A DNA stretch of 41,480 bases from Rhodospirillaceae bacterium. Lineage in GTDB: Bacteria > Pseudomonadota > Alphaproteobacteria > Bin65. Under the pieces are notes generated by a model that was not told where the DNA came from, ran no database searches, and saw only the letters and a list, made by a program, of their open reading frames with translations. The stretch covers positions 1 to 41,480 of the forward strand of contig JAPOST010000125.1 in NCBI GenBank assembly GCA_026709535.1, read 5' to 3'. The position numbers and the translations under genes are program-made. This document shows, piece after piece, positions 35,198 to 41,480 of this stretch. The first letter of the stretch is position 1. Each line of letters starts with the position of its first letter.

Positions 35198-35590
35198 TCA
35201 GTGAATCTTCGTCTGGACGTATGGGCTATCCAGCGAAAACATCGGGATGCGCACCTTGAAACGGCTGCCGTCGTCACGGGTCATTTCGTACGCGCCAACC
35301 ATGAAACCGGAGGGTGTGCCCAGAGGACATCCGCTTGTGTACTTGTAACTCTGCCCCGGCTCGAGAACGGGTTGTTCGCCAACCACTCCGGGGCCACGCA
35401 CTTCCTGCTGCTTGCCAGCTCCGTTGGTTATCTGCCAATGACGGTTCAACAACTGAACGCGTTCGTTACCCTCATTGCTGATGGTCACCGTATAGGCCCA
35501 AACATAATGATTATCATCCGGTTCTGACTGATCTTCAAGATAGATCGGTTCAACCGAAACCACGATGCCGGACGTTGTTTCCGAGTACAT
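35198..35590 (-). CDS. apaG: ApaG protein (Co2+/Mg2+ efflux-associated, DUF525)
   Basis: A 130-residue single-domain protein with the fibronectin-III-like ApaG fold. The diagnostic motifs are [55 protein letters not shown] and GFMVGAYEM. The length is typical of free-standing ApaG. The family has been linked to cobalt and magnesium handling and, in E. coli, sits near apaH; the biochemical function is not firmly known. Here it heads a minus-strand run with folE and trkH-argE. Confidence 0.93.
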   Translation of the reverse strand: MYSETTSGIVVSVEPIYLEDQSEPDDNHYVWAYTVTISNEGNERVQLLNRHWQITNGAGKQQEVRGPGVVGEQPVLEPGQSYKYTSGCPLGTPSGFMVGAYEMTRDDGSRFKVRIPMFSLDSPYVQTKIH

Positions 35591-36608
35591 GGTTTAATGC
35601 AGATCCACGATTGTCCTGTTACCGAATGCAGCTTCTGTATGTAGGTAAGAATCTCAATGTGTCGAGCCGGCAGATTCGGCGCTGTGCCGCAGACAGGCCG
35701 GCAAGTCATTGGATGGTTGCTGATCTCGGAACGTTCCCGGTTATCGACGAACCGCCGAGGCAATGATCAGGCCGGTCTCGCGGTCCGGAAAAAATTGACC
35801 CGTGCTGTTCTCACGAAATTCCAGAGACTGCTTGTCTAGGGTCAGGCTGACAAAGTCAACAATCCAGTCAACAATTTCTGAGGCTGCAACAAGCCATCAC
35901 TATCGCCAGAGGCATCACAGAGGATGGCGCTGCAATGTTTGCTGATTCTTGTCCATTCAACATGGATATGCCGTCTCACCCGGCTGACACTGTCGCATAC
36001 CGACATGACACCATTCGCTTCAAGGATCCTCAAGGAGACCAATTCCCTCGTATAGAGACTTGAAATTTTCGGTCTTGCCGATCGTCAGTATGGCTTGCAT
36101 CCATGGCGTCCACGATACAACCGGAGAACTCGAGAACCGCTTGAGGTTCATCTTCGCATGCTAGCTCCTCATGAAGACGAAAGCGATAATCGTAGAAAGC
36201 AGGCCGATCCCGCTGGAGGACAGTCGAGCATCGCGAAAAGATCAGAATTGGTTGCATATGTTGGCTGATCTGTCGGAATATGCTCGGCGCCGTGGTGACA
36301 GAAACTGCCCAAACGCTTGACAGGCGCGCTTTTTGCGCAGTCTGGCGACCGTAGCGAGCAAAGGCATCGTGGTCAAACAAACGGTCTCTCTGACCACAGC
36401 ATCTTTCTACTCCAAGATGCGGGACATCAAGTCAGTTGAGGCCAGCCAGGCGGGCACGGGACGGTCGACTTTCGGTGCGCCAGCCCCTTCATCGCAGGCT
36501 GGTGTACCGCGGCGCTGGGCCGCTTCCGAAGGCATTGGCCGCCTGGATCCCAATGATTATGGTGGGTTGTCGTCCCTGCCGCATCGGCATTCGGCTTCGG
36601 AGCCCATC
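35591..36608. other. About 1 kb without a recognisable gene
   Basis: This is the longest stretch without a recognised gene. Short open frames occur on both strands. The most protein-like is on the minus strand at 36030-36380 (segment RPAFYDYRFRLHEELACEDE), possibly continued in another frame at 35842-36042 (LRILEANGVMSVCDSVS). That is what a frameshifted, decayed gene would look like, but I cannot name a family. On the plus strand the frame from 36333 runs into cmk, but its first 92 codons are not Cmk-like. No RNA gene was seen. The promoters of apaG and of cmk must lie here. Confidence 0.45.
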
Positions 36609-37280
36609 ATGTCCCTTGTCATCGCCATTGACGGGCCCGCAGCTGCGGGCAAGGGCACTCTCGCGCGGCGCCTCGGCCAGACGCTGCATCTGGCATATTT
36701 GGATACTGGCGCGCTTTATCGAGCTGTCGGTCTTATGATAGTTCGAGCCGGTGGCAACCCGGCTGACGAAGAGGCGGCTGCTGCTGCGGCGCGGCAACTG
36801 GACGTGGATAATCTGAGCGACCCTGCACTGCGTTCGGAAGAGGCGGGAGCGACAGCATCCAAGGTGGCCGCCTTCGACGCAGTGCGGGTGGCCCTGCTGG
36901 ACTTTCAGCGGCGCTTCGCCCAAGAACCGCCAGCGGGCCTGCGTGGCGCCGTCTTGGATGGGCGGGATGTCGGTTCCGTGGTCTGTCCAGACGCGCCAGT
37001 TAAGATCTTCGTGACGGCCAGCGTGGACGAAAGGGCGCGCCGCCGCCATGCAGAGTTGCAGGAACGCGGTGAAGACGTTATGTTACCGGTTGTCCTGAGC
37101 GAGATACAGGAACGCGACGAACGCGATCAAAATCGCGCTGTTGCGCCTCTGTTGCCAGCTGACGACGCGGTCATTCTTGATACCAGCGCGCTTGACGTGG
37201 AAACCGCTTTCAAGGCGGCCTTGGATATCGTGGCTCGGCGTGCGCCAGATGGCGAGCATCTCGTCCGGGGCATCCGGTAG
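36609..37280 (+). CDS. cmk: Cytidylate kinase
   Basis: Cmk phosphorylates CMP and dCMP to the diphosphates. The 223-residue protein starts [20 protein letters not shown] with the P-loop GPAAAGKGT (residues 9-17). The following [40 protein letters not shown] (CMP-binding) and [20 protein letters not shown] (lid) are all standard. The start at ATG 36609 matches the family; the open frame continues 92 codons upstream without similarity. rpsA lies 131 bases downstream, a gene pair conserved in many Proteobacteria. aroA, the common upstream neighbour of cmk, is absent. Confidence 0.95.
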   Translation: MSLVIAIDGPAAAGKGTLARRLGQTLHLAYLDTGALYRAVGLMIVRAGGNPADEEAAAAAARQLDVDNLSDPALRSEEAGATASKVAAFDAVRVALLDFQRRFAQEPPAGLRGAVLDGRDVGSVVCPDAPVKIFVTASVDERARRRHAELQERGEDVMLPVVLSEIQERDERDQNRAVAPLLPADDAVILDTSALDVETAFKAALDIVARRAPDGEHLVRGIR

Positions 37281-37411
37281 CGGCAGCGCTGCAATGCTGC
37301 TTTCCGACCCGGCCCGGTTTTCGTGCAGAAGAATAGCAATACCCCGGGAAGCGATCCGTCGGAATTGTAGACAACCTGTCGACCGGAACACGAGAGGACA
37401 TCCGAGAAATC

Positions 37412-39115
37412 ATGACGACAGCGACAGAAACAGCGGCGGCGTCCAGTGAGGATTTCGCCGCGTTGCTTGATGCAACTCTGAAAGAACACGATCAATTCGA
37501 AGGCAAAGTAGTTGCTGGCCGGATCGTGGCAATTGAAAACGACCATGCCGTGATCGACGTCGGGCTGAAGGCCGAAGGTCGCGTGCCCATAAGGGAATTC
37601 GCACTGCCGGGCGCTGCACCGGAAATCAAGCTTGGTGACGAAGTCGAGGTCTTCGTGGAGCGGCTGGAAAACGCCAACGGTGAGGCCGTTCTTTCCCGTG
37701 ACAAGGCGCGGCGGGAAGAAGCATGGATTCAGTTGGCAGGCGCATTCAACGACGGCCAGCGCGTGACCGGTCACATCTTCGGCAGGGTCAAAGGCGGCTT
37801 CACGGTCGACCTGAATGGAGCGGTTGCATTCCTGCCGGGTAGCCAAGTGGACATTCGCCCGGTCCGCGACGTGACGCCGATCATGAACACGCCGCAGCCA
37901 TTCCAGATCTTGAAGATGGATCGTCAGCGCGGCAATATCGTGGTGTCGCGGCGGGCGGTGTTGGAAGAAACTCGCGCTGAAGCCCGGGCAGAACTGATCG
38001 AAAACCTCAAGGAAGGCCAAGTGCTTCAGGGTGTGGTGAAGAATATCACCGATTACGGCGCGTTTGTCGACCTCGGCGGCATTGATGGCCTGCTGCACGT
38101 CACCGATATTTCATGGAAGCGAGTGAATAATCCTTCAGAAGCGCTCTCCATCGGTCAGACCGTCGATGTTCAGGTGATCCGGTTCAATTCGGAGACGCAG
38201 CGTATCAGCCTGGGCATGAAGCAACTGGAAGCTGATCCATGGGACAGTGTGGAAACCAAATATCCCGAAGGCGCCCGCTTCACCGGCCGCGTCACGAACA
38301 TTACGGACTATGGCGCGTTCGTGGAACTGGAGGCAGGTATCGAAGGCCTTGTTCACGTTTCCGAAATGTCTTGGACGAAAAAGAATGTGCATCCGGGAAA
38401 GATAGTATCGACCAGTCAGGAAGTCGAAGTAATGATCCTAGATGTCGATAGCCAACGTCGACGGATCAGCCTGGGGTTGAAGCAGATTCAGGACAATCCT
38501 TGGTCGTCATTTGCCGAGCAGTATCCAGCGGGGATAGAAATAGAAGGAGAAATCCGTAACGTCACCGAGTTTGGCCTGTTTGTTGGTCTGCCGGGCGAAA
38601 TAGACGGCATGGTGCATCTGTCAGACCTTTCCTGGGATACGCTAGGTGAGGAAGCCCTCGGAGCGTACAAGAAAGGCGACATGGTCAAGGTAAAGGTTCT
38701 GGAATTGGATATCGAGAAAGAGCGTATCAGCTTGGGCATCAAGCAGCTTTCAGAAGATCCACTGACGGAAGCTGTCAGCTCGATCAAGAAGGGCGATCTG
38801 GTAACCTCCACCATCACCGCGGTAACCGACGGGGGCCTTGAGGTCAAGGTCAATGGTATTCAGGGCTTCATCCGCAAGGCCGATCTTTCCCGCGAGCGTG
38901 CCGAACAGCGCCCGGATCGGTTTGCCGTTGGCGAAAAGATTGATGCCAAGGTTACCAACCTCGACAAGAACGCTCGCAAGTTGTCGCTGAGCGTCAAGGC
39001 AAGGGAAATTGCTGAAGACAAGGAAGCCATTGAGCAGTTTGGTTCGTCTGACTCAGGCGCGTCTTTGGGCGATATCTTGGGCGCAGCCCTCAACAAGGCC
39101 AAGAAAGACGATTAA
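37412..39115 (+). CDS. rpsA: 30S ribosomal protein S1
   Basis: S1 is the large mRNA-binding protein of the 30S subunit, needed for initiation on structured or weak-leader mRNAs. The 567-residue product contains six S1/OB repeats, roughly at residues 30-100, 118-180, 200-270, 285-357, 372-444 and 460-530. Examples are GVVKNITDYGAFVDLGGIDGLLHVTDISW, GRVTNITDYGAFVELEAGIEGLVHVSEMSW and GEIRNVTEFGLFVGLPGEIDGMVHLSDLSW. The tail ends in a short Lys/Asp segment. The ATG 37412 has a GAGGA ribosome binding site about 14 bases upstream. It is 131 bases after cmk. Confidence 0.98.
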   Translation: MTTATETAAASSEDFAALLDATLKEHDQFEGKVVAGRIVAIENDHAVIDVGLKAEGRVPIREFALPGAAPEIKLGDEVEVFVERLENANGEAVLSRDKARREEAWIQLAGAFNDGQRVTGHIFGRVKGGFTVDLNGAVAFLPGSQVDIRPVRDVTPIMNTPQPFQILKMDRQRGNIVVSRRAVLEETRAEARAELIENLKEGQVLQGVVKNITDYGAFVDLGGIDGLLHVTDISWKRVNNPSEALSIGQTVDVQVIRFNSETQRISLGMKQLEADPWDSVETKYPEGARFTGRVTNITDYGAFVELEAGIEGLVHVSEMSWTKKNVHPGKIVSTSQEVEVMILDVDSQRRRISLGLKQIQDNPWSSFAEQYPAGIEIEGEIRNVTEFGLFVGLPGEIDGMVHLSDLSWDTLGEEALGAYKKGDMVKVKVLELDIEKERISLGIKQLSEDPLTEAVSSIKKGDLVTSTITAVTDGGLEVKVNGIQGFIRKADLSRERAEQRPDRFAVGEKIDAKVTNLDKNARKLSLSVKAREIAEDKEAIEQFGSSDSGASLGDILGAALNKAKKDD

Positions 39116-39550
39116 GAAGGGAATAAGCCCATCTAAACGCTTTGGCATGCGGGGCCTGTAAGCTGAAGCGCTTTGATATTTTCGGGCCGAAAACAGTGCG
39201 GTGACGTTCGTAGCGACGAGCATTGCACTTGACCCAGTTCTGTTGCCTTGCAGGAAGATCAGGCCGATGAGCGGGTGTTCTGTTGGTTGACCTCGGCGTC
39301 AATCCAGTGTTGTTGCGCTATCGCTCGAAAAAAATGATCCCTCCACGCCATCCGATGACGTTGAGAGAAAGAAAAACAGGCAACCGTACAGTCGGCTTGG
39401 CATGAAAAGCTGAAATTTCGCGGCTTTTGTGATCGCCTCCACGACAGAATTAGCCAAAACAATCTGCATCGGAGTGATGGAATTGCTTCGGCCGATTGTA
39501 CATTTGAGCGTTGAGTCTTTTGGCTTGTGCTTTTCACCGACTAGACCCAT
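39116..39550. other. Intergenic stretch after rpsA, no gene recognised
   Basis: About 435 bases. The arms AAACGCTT and AAGCGCTTT near 39134-39175 could form an imperfect hairpin but there is no convincing intrinsic terminator. Short frames on both strands do not resemble known proteins. Confidence 0.4.
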
Positions 39551-40909
39551 ATGCGGTCCCCTCGGGAATTTGCCGAGTGTGTTGAAAGGCCGCCGTTCGT
39601 GTTGCGTCTTGCTGAAAACCTTGCCCGACCGAAAGCGCTGCTGGTGCCGGTCGCCGCCTTGCTGACCGGTGTGGCGCTGCTTCTTTTGGGGAACGGTCTT
39701 TTTCTGACTTTGGTTCCCTTGCGGGCCGATCTGGAAGGGTTCAACGCGGCATGGATCGGCGCTATCGGCGCGGCTTATTCAGTAGGTTTTGTAGTCGGCT
39801 GTTACCTGGTGCCGCCGTTGGTAGAGCGAGTTGGTCACATCCGGGTCTATGCAGCCTTCGCGGCTCTTGGCGCCGTCGTGCCGTTGTTGCATCTGTTGGC
39901 GCTCACACCGGTAGCCTGGATCGTTTTTCGCATGCTTACCGGACTGTGTTTTTCCGGCCTGTATATGGTGATTGAAAGCTGGCTGAATGGCGCATCTACC
40001 CGGCAAACCCGCGGTACGATTTTTTCCGCTTATATCATGGTGAACCTGACGGCCATTACCCTCGGACAGTATCTGATTCTGCTGGAAGAACCCGGCAGCG
40101 AGAAGCTGTTTTCCCTTGCGGCGATCCTGTTTGCCCTGGCCGTCATTCCGGTTTGCTTGACTCGCTCCTCTTCGCCGCCTCTGCCGGTGGAAGCGCGCCC
40201 GGACCTGCGCAAGCTTTGGAACAATTCCCAGGTGGCGGTGATGGGTTGTTTCACCAACGGAATGGCAAATGGCGCGATTTGGAGTCTGGCGCCAGTTTAC
40301 GCCAAGAATCTTGGCCTGTCTCTGACCGGTATCGCGATCTTTGTCAGCTTGGCAATCGTCGGCGGGGCGGTGGTGCAGTATCCACTCGGACGCTTGTCAG
40401 ACCGGCTGTCCGATCGACGCTGGCTGATCGTCGCCGTATGCGCAACTGCTTCGGTTGCCGGGCTGATACTGATCATGGCGGCGCATTTGCCGATCCATAT
40501 TGTCTACGTTGCCATATTTCTTTTCGGGGCAGCAGCGTTCTCTCTCTATGGCTTCTGTGTGGCCCACGCGAATGATTATGGCTCTGCGGACGAGTTCGTT
40601 GAAATCAGCGCGGGCCTATTGCTTGTGTTCGGCGCTGGCGCAGTCACTGGTCCACTGGTTGCATCGGCAATGATGGAAGCGCTGGGTTTTGCCTTCCTGT
40701 TTTTGTTCACCAGCATTGTGCACGGCGCCATGGCCCTGTTGACCTTTTGGCGTATGAAGCGCCGCGAAGCCGTTGCTCCGGAGGATCGCGAGAATTACGT
40801 GCCTATGACTCGCACCTCACCCAATATATTCAGTTTCGATCCTCGTGCCGAGAACCATGCCGATGAAGAGACGGACAAGAGTCTCGCAAAAACTGAACCT
40901 GGAGACTAA
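39551..40909 (+). CDS. Major facilitator superfamily transporter (YcaD-like)
   Basis: A 452-residue inner-membrane MFS protein with about twelve hydrophobic segments and a long polar C-terminal tail (from about residue 405). The N-terminal half has TGVALLLLGNGLFLTLVPLRADLEGF, VGCYLVPPLVERVGHIRVYAAFAALGA and MLTGLCFSGLYMVIESWLNG; the last, with its ESWLN motif, is typical of the YcaD-like group. The C-terminal half has PLGRLSDRLSDRRWLI, the second copy of the MFS A-type loop. The substrate is unknown. ATG 39551 gives a 28-residue polar lead before the first membrane segment; a later start is possible. No operon partner is visible. Confidence 0.88.
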   Translation: MRSPREFAECVERPPFVLRLAENLARPKALLVPVAALLTGVALLLLGNGLFLTLVPLRADLEGFNAAWIGAIGAAYSVGFVVGCYLVPPLVERVGHIRVYAAFAALGAVVPLLHLLALTPVAWIVFRMLTGLCFSGLYMVIESWLNGASTRQTRGTIFSAYIMVNLTAITLGQYLILLEEPGSEKLFSLAAILFALAVIPVCLTRSSSPPLPVEARPDLRKLWNNSQVAVMGCFTNGMANGAIWSLAPVYAKNLGLSLTGIAIFVSLAIVGGAVVQYPLGRLSDRLSDRRWLIVAVCATASVAGLILIMAAHLPIHIVYVAIFLFGAAAFSLYGFCVAHANDYGSADEFVEISAGLLLVFGAGAVTGPLVASAMMEALGFAFLFLFTSIVHGAMALLTFWRMKRREAVAPEDRENYVPMTRTSPNIFSFDPRAENHADEETDKSLAKTEPGD

Positions 40910-41048
40910 TCAGAGCGCTTGGAAAAGTCCAACAGCAGGGTCGCAATGAAGAGGGATCAGAACATCTAAGTGTCTTTTCCTCAAGTCGCGGGCGGCCTCG
41001 TGCTGTGGTATTCTGTCGGGCGTTTGGACACCGACGCTGGAGGATGCC

Positions 41049-41341
41049 ATGGCCTGGAGCGAGGCCACCCGAGCGCAGTATGGCCGGCCGCATGATGATC
41101 GGCAAGACGATTTGACGGACGCGGTGTGGGCGCTGACTGCACCGCTGATCCCGACACAGGGCCGGATGGGCAGACTCCGGCCGATGTACAGGGTGGGCCG
41201 GACGTGATGGTGGACCTCCCCGACAAGGCTTGGGGGGTCTCGAAGGTGTTTGCCGACGGCGAGACCGGCGGCGACACGCTGCGCGACTGGCTGAAGGAGG
41301 TCAAGGTTCCCGACATCCCGGAGATCGTGGGAAAACCCTAG
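41049..41341 (+). pseudogene. IS5-type transposase remnant with internal deletion
   Basis: It begins MAWSEATRAQYGRPHDDRQD and LTDAVWALTAPLIP, the N-terminal signature of IS5-family transposases, and soon runs into a stop in that frame. Another frame, ending at the TAG at 41339-41341, reads GVSKVFADGETGGDTLRDWL, like the FADGGYAG-type region that lies far downstream in an intact transposase. Most of the middle of the gene is therefore missing. It is closely similar to the minus-strand remnant at 1-128, including about 35 bases upstream of the start codon. Confidence 0.65.
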
Positions 41342-41480
41342 GGTCGTGGCGCGGCCCTTCGCCCGCCCGGAGGGGACGATGTCGCCGGTTGGCCAGGGAC
41401 GTCGAGCGGAGCCTGGAGAGCGCTCTGGTTCGGGCTCTACACCGGCATGCGCCGCGAGGAGGTGCTGACCCTGCGCTGAG
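41342..41480 (+). pseudogene. Tyrosine recombinase (phage integrase) fragment
   Basis: The last bases encode WRALWFGLYTGMRREEVLTLR, the box I region of tyrosine recombinases (L-x-T-G-x-R-x-x-E-x-x-x-L), including the first catalytic Arg. A TGA replaces the Trp that normally follows LR, just before the window ends. The sequence upstream does not look like an integrase N-terminus and joins directly to the IS remnant. It is probably a truncated and dead piece, but the window edge prevents certainty. Confidence 0.5.

Noticed and set aside
36030-36380. Minus-strand frame with RPAFYDYRFRLHEE, vaguely reminiscent of a PAS-type domain
   Set aside because: The resemblance is limited to a few residues, the frame has no good start, and its continuation shifts frame. 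It is not enough to name a family.
37127-38098. A 323-codon minus-strand frame opposite cmk and rpsA
   Set aside because: It lies antisense to clear cmk and rpsA coding sequence and has no protein-family features.
1-41480. CRISPR arrays, toxin-antitoxin pairs, phage defence islands, biosynthetic clusters
   Set aside because: I saw no regularly spaced direct repeats, no Cas-like proteins, no recognisable toxin-antitoxin pair, and no clustered biosynthetic enzymes.

Overview
The window looks like an alphaproteobacterial chromosome. The evidence is the gene set and order: an Rrf2-type regulator leading sufBCDS-sufE-sufT-sufA-ferredoxin, a tig-clpP-clpX-lon-hup block, an aapJQMP amino acid ABC transporter, and cmk-rpsA. 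A Rhodospirillales-like or related lineage is plausible, but I cannot fix genus or order from the sequence alone. Base composition and codon use look uniform across the housekeeping genes.

Layout. 1-600: remnant of an IS5-type transposase start on the minus strand, then a gene-poor stretch. 0.6-4.0 kb: glutathione S-transferase, an MFS transporter and MsrP (YedY-type molybdoenzyme). 4.2-12.2 kb: the SUF iron-sulfur cluster assembly operon with its own regulator, a [2Fe-2S] ferredoxin and a terminal TenA-family gene. 12.5-19.6 kb: tRNA-Leu(UAG) and the proteostasis block tig, clpP, clpX, lon, hup. 20-25.4 kb: a small membrane protein, a SixA-like phosphatase, a Ppx/GppA phosphatase, RNase D and a cystathionine beta-lyase. 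25.4-27.1 kb: a decayed IS903-like element with recognisable ends and a 9-bp target duplication. 27.1-31.4 kb: aapJQMP. 31.7-35.6 kb: a minus-strand run apaG, folE, trkH, argE. 35.6-36.6 kb: about 1 kb with no recognisable gene. 36.6-40.9 kb: cmk, rpsA and a second MFS transporter. 41.0-41.5 kb: a second IS5-type remnant with an internal deletion, followed by a tyrosine-recombinase-like fragment.

How the genes work together. In SUF, SufS takes sulfur from cysteine and SufE relays it. The SufBCD scaffold ATPase builds the cluster. SufA and SufT probably help deliver clusters, and the ferredoxin probably supplies electrons. The Rrf2 protein likely senses cluster status. Trigger factor, ClpXP and Lon form a folding and degradation module next to the nucleoid protein HU. 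The aap genes form one importer: periplasmic binding protein, two permeases and an ATPase.

Most of the window is ordinary core genome. I found no convincing new defence, CRISPR or biosynthetic system. The most unusual points are three eroded mobile-element remnants (two nearly at the window edges in opposite orientation), several 0.3-1 kb stretches without genes, a start-less hydrophobic frame in the gap between sufB and sufC, and tenA placed directly behind the ferredoxin.
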